From: Chrysochromulina tobinii
Lineage: Eukaryota; Haptophyta; Prymnesiales; Chrysochromulinaceae
NCBI GenBank assembly: GCA_001275005.1
Contig: JWZX01001118.1
Location: forward strand, 1-13,307
Length of the DNA: 13,307 bases
Direction of reading: 5' to 3'
Shown: piece after piece, positions 1 to 8,167 of the stretch
How the letters are laid out: the number at the start of each line of letters is the position of its first letter
Numbering within the stretch: the stretch's first letter is position 1
Notes under the pieces: generated by a model
What the model saw: the letters and a program-made list of their open reading frames with translations, nothing else
Database searches by the model: none
What the model was told of the DNA's origin: nothing
Translations under genes and position numbers: made by a program

Positions 1-161
1 GGTCTGTCGAGATAAGATGTTGAGACCCAACCCTCGAACACATGTTCACATGAACGACCGCAAAGGCGCCGCAACGTGAAGGCACAACGCGGAGGAAGGG
101 CTCGCTGAGGAGTTCTCGCACTCGCGCGTGGCCTACTCCTCCGTCGCATCGCTCGGAAGCC
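1..161 (+). promoter_or_regulatory. 5' flank of the TPR gene
   Basis: This is the upstream and leader sequence of the TPR protein gene, cut by the window edge. It holds an imperfect inverted repeat, GTTCA-CA-TGAAC (44-55). No TATA box or other recognisable core promoter element is visible. The assignment rests only on position before a well-placed ATG. Confidence 0.3.
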
Positions 162-966
162 ATGGACGAAACCGAGACGGAGCACGTCGACGTGGCCGTG
201 GTCAATGTGGAGCACCTGATGGCGTACGTAGACTCGCAGCGTGAGGAGGGCAACACCGCTTACAAGGCGAAACGGCACACGGAGGCGCTCGAGGCGTGGC
301 AGCGCGGGCTTGACGCGCTTGCGCAGGCGGACGGCAAGCCGATGCGCGCGGTCGATGTGCCAATCGTGCAGCGCGCGACTGTGACGCTGCATAGCAATCG
401 CGGCCAGGCGCTGCTCTCCATGCAGTTCTGGCGGCGCGCCATCCATGACCTCGACGAGGCACTCAAGATCGACGCGTGGAACGCCAAGGCGCTCTGGCGG
501 CGGCACCAGTGCCACAAGGCGCTGAAGGCGTGGGCGGCTGCGGAGGCAGACCTTGAAGCACTCATCGCGCCGGAGCTGCAGCAGGACAGCGCCAAGATCC
601 TGGCCGACGCGGGCCTCGGTGCGGAGCAACTCGCGGCAGAGCGCCAGATGTTGCGTGAGAAACGGCTTGAGGTGGATCGGGTGGCCGCGGAGACGTTCGA
701 GGAGCGCGTGGAAGACGCGGCGGCCAAGGGCATTGAGCAGCTGCGCGTGCGCTTCGAGGAGATCATCAAGCGCAACGGCTTGCACGGCAATAAAGAGCTC
801 TCTGCGGAACTTGCGGACATGATGACGCGGCCCGGCGGCGTGAACGTGCAACTGCTGGCGAATGTGTACCAGATCGACGAGGAGGATGCGGAGGTGCTGG
901 TGACGTGGGCGCAGAAGGCGTGCCAGATCCGTGACGAGATTGGGTACGACGGGATCGACGCGATAT

Positions 967-968
<2 letters not shown>
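162..968 (+). CDS. TPR-domain protein, probable Hsp90/Hsp70 co-chaperone adaptor
   Basis: The 268-residue product has three tetratricopeptide repeats at about residues 24-55, 73-105 and 107-137, each with the usual small/large residue pattern (for example EGNTAYK...EALEAW and NRGQALL...AIHDLDEAL). The carboxylate-clamp positions used by Hop-type TPR domains to hold the EEVD tail of Hsp90/Hsp70 are nearly all present: Arg27 (normally Lys), Asn31, Asn79, Lys109 and Arg113. The last two show the K-x3-R spacing on the first helix of TPR3. The loop between TPR1 and TPR2 is about 17 residues longer than in Hop. The C-terminal half (about 140-268) is charged and helical and belongs to no family I recognise; no FKBP, PPIase or U-box domain is seen. 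There is no signal peptide or membrane segment, so it is probably cytosolic. The start ATG lies in a good Kozak context (GAAGCCATGG). Clamp function is inferred from residue spacing. Confidence 0.85.

Positions 969-969
<1 letters not shown>

Positions 970-1007
<38 letters not shown>
970..1007. repeat. (GA)19 dinucleotide microsatellite
   Basis: This is an uninterrupted 38-base GA run beginning one base after the TGA stop of the TPR gene, so it would lie at the very start of that gene's 3' UTR. The strand asymmetry (all purine on +) could allow triplex formation. The repeat is perfect, so length variation between alleles is expected. The following stretch to 1150 shows no feature I can name. 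Confidence 0.97.
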
Positions 1008-1009
<2 letters not shown>

Positions 1010-1150
1010 GGTGCGTCAGGACTCAGAACGGAAGCGACACCGGCCGACCAGCCGGGGGCGAGGACCGACAGCCGTCAAAGCATTGACTTTCAACTCAAAA
1101 GATAGTCACCATTTCCAACTCCTCTTGTCGTTATGCTCTCACACCATGTC

Positions 1151-1420
1151 TCACACCCACGAATGTGCCCGGATCCCGAGCTCTCGCAAGCGAGTGAAGA
1201 GTTCATAGCTCTGTGCGAGCGTCTCGTTCGGCCAGCCGTGCGCGCCCCACCCCTGGTGGATCATCGGCGACGTGTGAACCTCGTGCTCCCAGTAGAGCTC
1301 ATCCACGCGAGATCGCACCTCCGAGTCCGCAAGCACTTGGTCGATGAGGACATTGTACTCGCGACGCGTGAAACAAGTTTTGCGGTGGATCGGGGGAGGC
1401 GGGGGAGCTCGCGCTTGCAT
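1151..1420 (-). CDS. Possible C-terminal exon or gene remnant, unknown family
   Basis: This minus-strand frame encodes up to 89 residues. From about residue 17 to the stop it looks like real protein: a balanced helical stretch followed by DELYWEHEV, an aromatic and Gly/Trp-rich piece (HQGWGAHGW), and a C-terminal LRELGIRAHSWV. The first 12 residues (MQARAPPPPPIH) look like non-coding sequence read through. The frame stays open only about 13 codons upstream of the ATG before a stop, and no pyrimidine-rich splice acceptor is obvious. It ends just 209 bp from the large RING protein's 3' end, leaving little room for the rest of a gene. It may be a terminal exon, a truncated duplicate, or a short gene. 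I do not assign a family. The opposite strand (1133-1429) is also open but less protein-like. Confidence 0.4.
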   Translation of the reverse strand: MQARAPPPPPIHRKTCFTRREYNVLIDQVLADSEVRSRVDELYWEHEVHTSPMIHQGWGAHGWPNETLAQSYELFTRLRELGIRAHSWV

Positions 1421-1629
1421 GACAGCTAGCTCGCCCCAAACGTAAGTAAATCGTGATCATGCGTGCACTGCTGCTGTTCCTAAATCGTGTGAAGAGCACC
1501 TGTGTCACGTCGTAAAATGCCGTTCCGTTTTAGATTGCATGCAAACGACGATGTTGCACACCACCAGGGCCAAACGGTATTCCGCTTTCGACACGCTCAA
1601 TTTCAAACCGCCCAACTCCACCTCAAGCT

Positions 1630-4600
1630 TTACACCAACCGTTGCAGCAGCCAAAACTGGACGGGCTCGCGACAGTACGGGCAAATCTTCATCTTGGCCG
1701 TGCAGCGCTCGCACGCGAGCTGATGGCCACACGGCACCGCAAGGTGCGACTTGGGCCCCACCATGCACACGATGCACGTGGTCTGGCCACCGATGGACGA
1801 TTCGGGCGCCTCGTCGAGCACACGGCCGGTGATGTTGCCCACGTCGGCGAGCGTCAGATGCCTCTCCGCTGGCATCAAACCTGCAGCCAGTGCTGGGGCT
1901 GTTGGTGGCGCAGGGGCAGGAGGCGGCGGATGCACGGTAGTCGGGCCGCGCCCACCGCGCCCTCCACGCCCCCCTCGCCCCCCTCGCCCGCCGCGGCCAG
2001 CGTTCTCTGCCACGGCCAGAGCCGTCGCGCGCTCCACCTCAGCCCTCTCCGCCTCCTCCCTCTCCGCCTCCTCCCTCTCCGCCTCCGTCGCCGCAGCCGC
2101 CTCAGCCGCTGTAGCCGCGGCCGCCTCCGCTGCGGCTGCCACTGCTGCTGCGGTCGCCTCCACGTCCTCCTCAGCCTCAACGGCCTCCGATGCTGGTGCT
2201 GGTGCCGCCATCGCCAATTCCTCTGCCGCAGGCTCCTCGATCTTCTCTTCTGCCACCAACTCCGCTTCCGTCGGCTCTGACTGCGACGCCGACAAGCCGA
2301 TGCCCGCCTCGCCTGCGGCTGTGGTCGCCGCTCTACCCTTTTTCGCCTTCTTCTTCGCCTTCTTGGACGCCTTCGCGGCCTCCGCTTTGGCTCTCGCTTC
2401 CTCTTCAGCGATCAGGCGTGCCATCATCGCGTCAGCGCGGGCCTGTTCGTCCTCGCGTGAGAGGCTGCCTCGAGCGCCGCCAGCCACGACGGACGTGACA
2501 CCTGCACTGGACGCTGCTGCCGCGCATGATGAGGCGATGTGCTGAGTCGCAGCTATGAATCCAAGTTGGCAGAGCGCCCAGGCATCGCCCTGGTCCGCAG
2601 CGAGCTTGAACAGCTCTGCCGCCCGCTTATCATCTTGGGCCACACCGCGTCCCTCACGGTGCATGTCTCCAAGTGAGCACTGCGCCGGAGCATAGCCCTG
2701 GTCCGCAGCGAGCTGGAACAGCGCCGCAGCACGCTTATCATCTTGGGCCACACCGAGACCCTCACGGTGCATGCCTCCAAGTGCGCACTGCGCTGAGGCA
2801 TCGCCCTGGTCCGCAGCGAGCTTGAACAGCGCCGCAGCACGCTTATCATCTTGGGCCACTCCGAGTCCCTCATGGTGCATGACTCCAAGTTCGTGCTGCG
2901 CTGCGGCATCACCCTGGTCCGCAGCGAGCTGGAACAGCTCTGCGGCCCGCTTATCATCTTGGGCCACACCGCATCCGTCACGGTGCATGGCTCCAAGTGC
3001 GCCCTGCGCTGAGGCATTGCCCTGGTCCGCAGCGAGCTTGAACAGCGCCGCAGCCCGCTTGTCATCTTGGGCCACACCGCGTCCGTCACGGTGCATGAGT
3101 CCAAGTGAGCACTGCGCTGCGGCATAGCCCTGGTCCGCAGCGAGCTTGAACAGCGCCGCAGCCCGCTTGTCATCTTGGGCCACACCGCGTCCCTCATAGT
3201 GCATCATTCCAAGATAGCCCTGCGCCGCGGCATCGCCCTTGTCCGCAGCGAGCTGGAACAGCGCCACAGCCCGCTTATCATCTTGGGCCACACCGCGTCC
3301 GTCACGGTGCATGAGTCCAAGTGCGTACTGCGCCACGGCATCGCCCTTGTCCGCAGCGAGCTTGAACAGCGCCGCAGCCCGCTTATCATCTTGGGCCACA
3401 CCGCGTCCGACAAGGTACATGGCTCCAAGTCCGCACTGCGCCGCGGCATCGCCCTGATCCACAGCGAGACTGAACAGCTTCGCAGCCCTCTCCGCCTCCG
3501 CCCTCTCCGCCTCCACCCTCTCCGCCTCCTCCCTCTCAGCCTCTGCCCTCTCTGCCTGTGCCCTCTCTGCCTCCGCTCCTTGCCTAATTACCTCAGCCTC
3601 CGCCTGAGCCCTGGCTGCCCGCGTGGCCTCCGCCTTGGCGGCCTTGAGCGCCGCTACCCGTACCGCCGCCTTCTCGGCCTCCTTTGTCGCCTGCTCAGCC
3701 GCTGCGGCCGCGGTCGCCGCGGCCATCTCCGCGGCGGCCATCTCCGCGGCGGCCGCCTCCGCTACGGCCGCCGCTGCCGCCACTGTCGCCTCCACGACCT
3801 TCTCAGCCTCAATGACTTCCGATGCTGGCGCCGCTTCTGTGGATGCTGAGCCTGCGGCAGGAGGCGACTGTGTGACCTCTTGCAGCGACAGCCTCGACAG
3901 GCTGGCTTGCATCTCCATCTCCGCCGCGTGCTTGCGACGCAGCTTCTGGCTCGCCCTAGACCTCTTGCAGCGACTGTGTGACCTCTCCTGCTTGCGCTTC
4001 TTGTGCAAGCGCTCGTGCATCGCCATCGCCTCCGCCAAAACACCCTCGCTTGCGAGTGCTTGGTGTTCCTCGATTGCACCAATCAAGCCCTCGTACTGCG
4101 CAGCCGCCATGGCCACACGCAGCGCAACGTCGGCGGCGGCAGAAGGAGCGGGACCCATGACGCCCTCGTCGCCAGCCGCCGCCAACACCTCGTTGTCCGC
4201 CTCAGCGAGGCCACTCGCGGCCGCTGATGCACTCGCTACCGGCGCTCTTGCCTCGCTCGCCCCTGCCTGCTCGGCCTCGATTTTCATGCTCGCTATCTTT
4301 TTCTGCGGCTGCTGCTTGTGTGCGCCCTCCGCCTCCTCCTCAGCCAGCAAAGCCGCAGCGGCAAGCTCGGCTGCCTGCTCAGACTGGGCGCGCGCCGCCT
4401 CAGCCTCGGCCTTGACGCGCCGCTCCTTTTCGCGAGCCTCCACCTCGAGAGCCTGCTGAACGCGCCGTCGCTCCTCACGCTCGCGTCGATTCACCTCGCG
4501 CGCCTGAGCTTGGCGCCGGATCTCGCGCACTTTCTTGATGCCCTCGACTGCCGACACGGCTTCCTCTTGCACTCGAACCTGCTCCTCGCTGAACTCGACG

Positions 4601-7600
4601 TGCTGAGTGAGCGCCTTCGTCACAATGTCCTTGATGTCGAGTTCCTCGTCGAGCACCTTCTCGTCTGCTTCGTTCAGATGGAGGGTCACAGACTCTTGCA
4701 GCTCATAGAGAGCGTCGACACATTCGCGCTCAACGCTCTCAAGAATCTCGTCGGACGACGTTGCATCGGCCTCAGCCCCATGGGCCGCGATCGCCGCCTG
4801 CTCTAGCTGCTCGCACAGCCGGCTGTCCTCGCGATCGATCACATTCTGCAAGTGCTGCAGTGCGCTGATGGCGCCACGGACAAAGAGGTTACGCTTCGCG
4901 TCGAGAAAGCCGGGGGAGATATCCATTGCATTGAGCTCTGCGACGACCGAGCGGAGGATGGTCGCAAACAGCCGAAGCGATGGGAAGTGACCGCCCTTGT
5001 CAGCCGGCCGTCCGAGGCATACTTGGATGAACATCATCAACGTCCAAATGGCCTTGAAGAGCTTCGAAGCATCGTCGTGAACCTCGATCTTGGCATCGTT
5101 CTGTGCGATGTCGTGATTCTGGACGAGGTCGTAGCAGCTGAAGACCGCGCCCTCACCTCTGCCGTCGGCATCGAAGATCGCCGACTGCATGGCACGCATC
5201 CAGCCGAGCGCCAGCGCGTCGAGACCGTCGGATCGAACGCACCGTGATGCGCCGCTCTCGAGCAGCACTTCGACGCAAGCGACGTCGCCGCGCTTGCATG
5301 CGAGCATGAGCGGCGTCTCACCGTCCCTGCCAGCTTGATCGAGGTGCGGATCGCGCTCGAGCAGGCTGCGCGCGCACTCGATCACACGTCGCAGCGCATT
5401 GAGCCGGCCGTAGCGTGCAAGCACGCAAAAGAGCGTGTCTTCGGGCTCGCCGTACTCGTCGGAGAGTGGGCCTTCGACGAACACGTGGAAGCCTTCTGGA
5501 CGCAGCCTGTAGAGCTGTGCGATCTCATCGGCGAGACGGCTCACGTGCGGCTCGACGTCGAGGACGGTTTGCTTGAGCGCCGAGATCATGTCCTTGAGAG
5601 CCATGGCATTGATCAGCACGGCGGACCTCGCGTCCATGTCATCCTCATCGATCGACGAGGGCGACGAGGGCGGCGAGGGCGACGTCGCGGTCCGTGCCCT
5701 CGAAGTTGGCGACGACGGCTCGGCCGATCGCGTGCGTACCGAGGGGAAGGTGCGAAACTTCTTCGGCGGCGTCGAGAACTGTGCAAGCGCGCTCGAGGTG
5801 AGTGCGCTCTGGTCGAGCGCGCATTGCAGGAGCTTCTTCGTATCTGGGAGTGCCTCGAGCGAAGGCGACGACGAACGCGTGGGTGTTGGCTTCTTCACAC
5901 GCTTTGGCACTAGCTTGAGCGGCGCCTTGGGAATCGCGGAGATCGCACCTGCGTCGATGCTGTGGTCGCCGACGCGCGCGCTCGGCTCGGGCGGCGAGGA
6001 CATCGAGAACGAGAAGGTGGCATCGGGTGGTGTGAAGGTGAAGCTCTGCGCAAGCGGCGGCACCACCCCAACTCCGAGCGACTTGAGCCCAGCTTGAATG
6101 GCCGCGATGGGCACGGCGGAGAGCGGCACGTGCGTCGGCTCGGCACCCTCGGCCACTCCCTCCACCTTCGTCACCGCCTGCTCGCCCTCGACGTCACTGT
6201 CGACTTCAGTGGATTCGCCCGCGTTCACGGAGCCGGCCTCGTCGTGGTCCTCGAGCTCGATGGTCTTGTTGTCATCGTCGGCGTTCGCATCTCCGCCCTC
6301 GATCGGCGCCTGCTCGGCCGTCTCCTGCGCCGGTTTCGTCATCGGGCTCGCCGCCGGCTCCTCCAACTCCTCCACGACGTCCTCCATCTCCTCCACAGCG
6401 TCCTCCGGCTCCGCCTCCTCCGTCCGTTGCGAGGCTGCTTGCTCCTCCGCTTCCACGTCCTCGCCAGCGTCGGCCGTCTCCTCCTTCGCCTCCATCATGG
6501 TGAGCTTGCACAGCACCTTTGCGGGAATGCCACTGACCGTCAGGGAGTACGCAGCGAGGCCCTCCGTCGTCCTGTCTTCAGGGCGGAACGAAGCGAGCGT
6601 CGCACCGGGCGCGACGATGCCGAAGGCGTCCGTCGAGAAGGAGAGCAGCTCCTCGGGAAGGCCCGATTTGCGCGCGAGCGCCGTGAGCACCTCGTCGAGC
6701 GGTCGGCTCTTCGGCCAGTAGAGGAGCAGTGCGTCCGATTCGATGGGAGGACGGCCATCGGCATTGGCCGTCGGCCAGACAGCAAGCACCACGGTCTCCA
6801 TCGCGAGCACCACGGAGCCGTTGCGTAGCTTCAGGGACGCGGGCGTGGAGTCCGGCTGGATGAGCTCGCCCTGCTCCGTGTGCAGTTCGACGCGGGCGAC
6901 GTGGCGCGATCGGCAGAACTCGGCTTGGAGGAGTTCCATCGGCGCATACACGAACAGCATGAAGCGCAAGACCTCATCGTCGTCGTCGATGACGGTCAGC
7001 TTGACGAAGTACGAGCGATGGAGATGAACATGGCCGCAGCCCGCGCAGCTCATCTCGTGGCGGCCCACGTACGCGCACCCCACGTACTTGTCGGGCTCCG
7101 GAGGTTGGCACGTGGCAAGTGCCGTGCTCGAGGGGGGGACGTTCGAGGCGCTCGACGCGGACATCTGAACCACGGAACGCGCGTCAGCAGCGGGCGCGCC
7201 GTCGTCACCGTTGGAGATCTTCACGTCGTCGGACGGCGCGCCCGCGTCGGTCGGCATCGCCTGCTTGATCACGAGCATGCGTTGCGTCATCACGCCCTTG
7301 ATGAGGTCCAAGACCGCCAAGACTTGGTCCAAGGACTCGTCCGGCTTGCTGAAGTTCTCGTGCGCGAGGAGCCTCTTGATGAGGAGGAACGCGGTGCTGG
7401 CGTGCCGCACGAGCGTCGAGAGCGAGCACCCCTCGAGGACTACCGTCAGCGGCGCGAGGCACCACTGAAGTAGGGTACGAGTGGCCACCACACGCATCGG
7501 CTCGGGGAGGATGGCCTTGCGCATCTTCGACAGCATGGGCAGGCTCCCCTTGCGCTCGTTGATCGCGACGGCGGCCCAGGAGATGAGACCGGCGAAGTTG

Positions 7601-7914
7601 AGCATGTGCTCGTCGTCCAAGGGCTCGTCGTGCTGGCCGATCATGAGGCCCACGAGCGTACATTGCAGCCCGGCCGGGAGCTCGGGCGTGTTTTTGAGGA
7701 GCAGGGCGTTTACATCGCTGATGCCGCCGATCATGGCGGCCAGGGCGATCTTCGCACCCACATCGATGGGCGGCGGCGGGATGCCGGTGGGTACTCCGCT
7801 CACCACTGCAAAGATCCGACGCAGCTCACGGAGCTGGCGGCGCTTCTGATGATCTTGCGACTCGCGGTCCGCAGTGCCAGTGGCTGTGCACGCAGACTCG
7901 GGAGAAGTCGGCAT
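1630..7914 (-). CDS. Giant SUMO-like/ankyrin/Sel1/RGG/RING scaffold protein, putative E3 ligase
   Basis: The 2,094-residue product starts at the first ATG (GCCATGC context) after an in-frame TAA; an earlier GTG at 7953 is unlikely in a eukaryote. In order: a helical N-terminal domain of unknown family (about 20-220); a small Cys/His cluster (CAGCGH, about 290-299); a SUMO/ubiquitin-like fold (about 302-377) with the pattern LRF-strand, LLQAEFCRSR helix, ELHTEQGELI, then D-S-T-P; a weaker second fold of the same kind (about 391-462); a long acidic region (about 475-620); Ser/Pro-rich sequence; ankyrin repeats (about 825-900, best unit DGETPLMLACKRG); coiled coil (about 1052-1215); basic NLS-like clusters (HKKRKQERS; SKKAKKKAKKGR); eight and a half Sel1 repeats (1476-1791); an RGG box (about 1970-1990); and a C-terminal C3HC4 RING (CIVC-x11-CGH-x3-CERC-x6-CPYC). 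RING proteins of this spacing usually recruit E2 enzymes, so an E3 role, possibly nuclear, is inferred. Ala/Glu/Arg linkers separate the modules. Substrates are unknown. Confidence 0.88.
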   Translation of the reverse strand: MPTSPESACTATGTADRESQDHQKRRQLRELRRIFAVVSGVPTGIPPPPIDVGAKIALAAMIGGISDVNALLLKNTPELPAGLQCTLVGLMIGQHDEPLDDEHMLNFAGLISWAAVAINERKGSLPMLSKMRKAILPEPMRVVATRTLLQWCLAPLTVVLEGCSLSTLVRHASTAFLLIKRLLAHENFSKPDESLDQVLAVLDLIKGVMTQRMLVIKQAMPTDAGAPSDDVKISNGDDGAPAADARSVVQMSASSASNVPPSSTALATCQPPEPDKYVGCAYVGRHEMSCAGCGHVHLHRSYFVKLTVIDDDDEVLRFMLFVYAPMELLQAEFCRSRHVARVELHTEQGELIQPDSTPASLKLRNGSVVLAMETVVLAVWPTANADGRPPIESDALLLYWPKSRPLDEVLTALARKSGLPEELLSFSTDAFGIVAPGATLASFRPEDRTTEGLAAYSLTVSGIPAKVLCKLTMMEAKEETADAGEDVEAEEQAASQRTEEAEPEDAVEEMEDVVEELEEPAASPMTKPAQETAEQAPIEGGDANADDDNKTIELEDHDEAGSVNAGESTEVDSDVEGEQAVTKVEGVAEGAEPTHVPLSAVPIAAIQAGLKSLGVGVVPPLAQSFTFTPPDATFSFSMSSPPEPSARVGDHSIDAGAISAIPKAPLKLVPKRVKKPTPTRSSSPSLEALPDTKKLLQCALDQSALTSSALAQFSTPPKKFRTFPSVRTRSAEPSSPTSRARTATSPSPPSSPSSIDEDDMDARSAVLINAMALKDMISALKQTVLDVEPHVSRLADEIAQLYRLRPEGFHVFVEGPLSDEYGEPEDTLFCVLARYGRLNALRRVIECARSLLERDPHLDQAGRDGETPLMLACKRGDVACVEVLLESGASRCVRSDGLDALALGWMRAMQSAIFDADGRGEGAVFSCYDLVQNHDIAQNDAKIEVHDDASKLFKAIWTLMMFIQVCLGRPADKGGHFPSLRLFATILRSVVAELNAMDISPGFLDAKRNLFVRGAISALQHLQNVIDREDSRLCEQLEQAAIAAHGAEADATSSDEILESVERECVDALYELQESVTLHLNEADEKVLDEELDIKDIVTKALTQHVEFSEEQVRVQEEAVSAVEGIKKVREIRRQAQAREVNRREREERRRVQQALEVEAREKERRVKAEAEAARAQSEQAAELAAAALLAEEEAEGAHKQQPQKKIASMKIEAEQAGASEARAPVASASAAASGLAEADNEVLAAAGDEGVMGPAPSAAADVALRVAMAAAQYEGLIGAIEEHQALASEGVLAEAMAMHERLHKKRKQERSHSRCKRSRASQKLRRKHAAEMEMQASLSRLSLQEVTQSPPAAGSASTEAAPASEVIEAEKVVEATVAAAAAVAEAAAAEMAAAEMAAATAAAAAEQATKEAEKAAVRVAALKAAKAEATRAARAQAEAEVIRQGAEAERAQAERAEAEREEAERVEAERAEAERAAKLFSLAVDQGDAAAQCGLGAMYLVGRGVAQDDKRAAALFKLAADKGDAVAQYALGLMHRDGRGVAQDDKRAVALFQLAADKGDAAAQGYLGMMHYEGRGVAQDDKRAAALFKLAADQGYAAAQCSLGLMHRDGRGVAQDDKRAAALFKLAADQGNASAQGALGAMHRDGCGVAQDDKRAAELFQLAADQGDAAAQHELGVMHHEGLGVAQDDKRAAALFKLAADQGDASAQCALGGMHREGLGVAQDDKRAAALFQLAADQGYAPAQCSLGDMHREGRGVAQDDKRAAELFKLAADQGDAWALCQLGFIAATQHIASSCAAAASSAGVTSVVAGGARGSLSREDEQARADAMMARLIAEEEARAKAEAAKASKKAKKKAKKGRAATTAAGEAGIGLSASQSEPTEAELVAEEKIEEPAAEELAMAAPAPASEAVEAEEDVEATAAAVAAAAEAAAATAAEAAAATEAEREEAEREEAERAEVERATALAVAENAGRGGRGGRGGRGGRGGRGPTTVHPPPPAPAPPTAPALAAGLMPAERHLTLADVGNITGRVLDEAPESSIGGQTTCIVCMVGPKSHLAVPCGHQLACERCTAKMKICPYCREPVQFWLLQRLV
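2043..2200. repeat. Duplicated linker block, copy A (after the Sel1 array in the protein)
   Basis: This is low-complexity coding DNA specifying Ala-rich and E-R-E-E-A-E-R sequence. It shares long near-identical nucleotide stretches with 3484-3835, for example GTCGCCTCCACG followed by CTCAGCCTCAA and TCCGATGCTGG, at 2153 and 3785. The protein shows the same landmark twice: APASE-x-x-EAE-x-x-VEAT. The matching blocks lie on either side of the Sel1 array. Confidence 0.75.
2542..3489 (-). repeat. 108-bp tandem array encoding eight full and one partial Sel1 repeat
   Basis: Eight complete 36-residue units (2626-3489) and a partial ninth (2542-2625) follow the pattern RAAALFKLAADQGDAAAQ, then LG-x-MH-x-x-G-x-GVAQDDK. 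Units repeat exactly every 108 bp and are very similar at the DNA level, including third codon positions; the phrase GGTCCGCAGCGAGC recurs in most copies. Variation is concentrated in a few codons (Gln/Lys before LAAD; HRDG, HREG, HYEG or HHEG). Sel1 repeats are TPR-like helical pairs that stack into a protein-binding solenoid. The near-identity suggests recent expansion or ongoing gene conversion. Confidence 0.95.
3484..3835. repeat. Duplicated linker block, copy B (before the Sel1 array in the protein)
   Basis: This is the longer partner of the block at 2043-2200. It encodes the Ala-rich stretch and the run of AEAER, EEAER and VEAER units that lead into the first Sel1 repeat. It also holds a small internal duplication (GGCCATCTCCGCGGC twice within 3720-3754, encoding EMAAAEMAAA). 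The extra length relative to copy A is made of additional Ala and Glu/Arg codons. Confidence 0.75.
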
Positions 7915-8167
7915 GGCGGGAGACGCCCTCGCCTTGGCCTTGCGCGAGCCCACCTTGGGCTTCGTGGTGGCGCCTTAGGCTCGTGCACGTCCGCGCGCGC
8001 GCACGGGCTTCCCGCTTGGACGTCTTCGACTACATAATGATGACGCGCAATCAACCTTAAACGCATGAAGGGGCGGGACAATTACGAAAGCCCCTGGTCT
8101 TGTGTGTGTACCACACGTGCAACTCATGTTGTCGGTTCACTGTGAATACGTCCAGGAACGGAAATCA
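7915..8167. promoter_or_regulatory. Divergent promoter region between the RING scaffold and the dioxygenase
   Basis: The ATGs of the two head-to-head genes are about 250 bp apart, so this interval must hold both promoters if neither has a distant leader exon. It contains a GC-box-like GGGCGGG (8071-8077), an inverted repeat (8069-8095) and a CACGTG E-box/G-box core (8114-8119) next to a short TG run. No clear TATA box is seen. Regulatory roles are inferred from position and motif resemblance. Confidence 0.5.
8069..8095. promoter_or_regulatory. Inverted repeat AGGGGC-N15-GCCCCT containing a GC box
   Basis: Two perfect 6-bp arms (8069-8074 and 8090-8095) flank a 15-base A/T-leaning spacer inside the shared divergent promoter. 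The left arm overlaps the GGGCGGG motif. It could bind a dimeric factor or be chance in GC-rich DNA. Confidence 0.35.

Noticed and set aside
2553-3197. 214-codon minus-strand frame with a repetitive DAVWPKM...SSSLRTRAMP pattern
   Set aside because: It is the out-of-frame translation of the Sel1 repeat array; periodicity comes from the 108-bp DNA repeat.
5962-6828. Plus-strand frames inside the large scaffold gene (also 1751-2545 and 3623-4459)
   Set aside because: They are Arg/Leu- or Ala/Ser-rich mirror images of acidic, Ala-rich and repeat coding sequence on the minus strand.
8112-8121. CACACGTGCA shared by the dioxygenase 5' region and the CutC-glucokinase start region (11525-11534)
   Set aside because: The same decamer also occurs inside the CutC coding sequence (11061-11070), so it is likely chance in GC-rich DNA.
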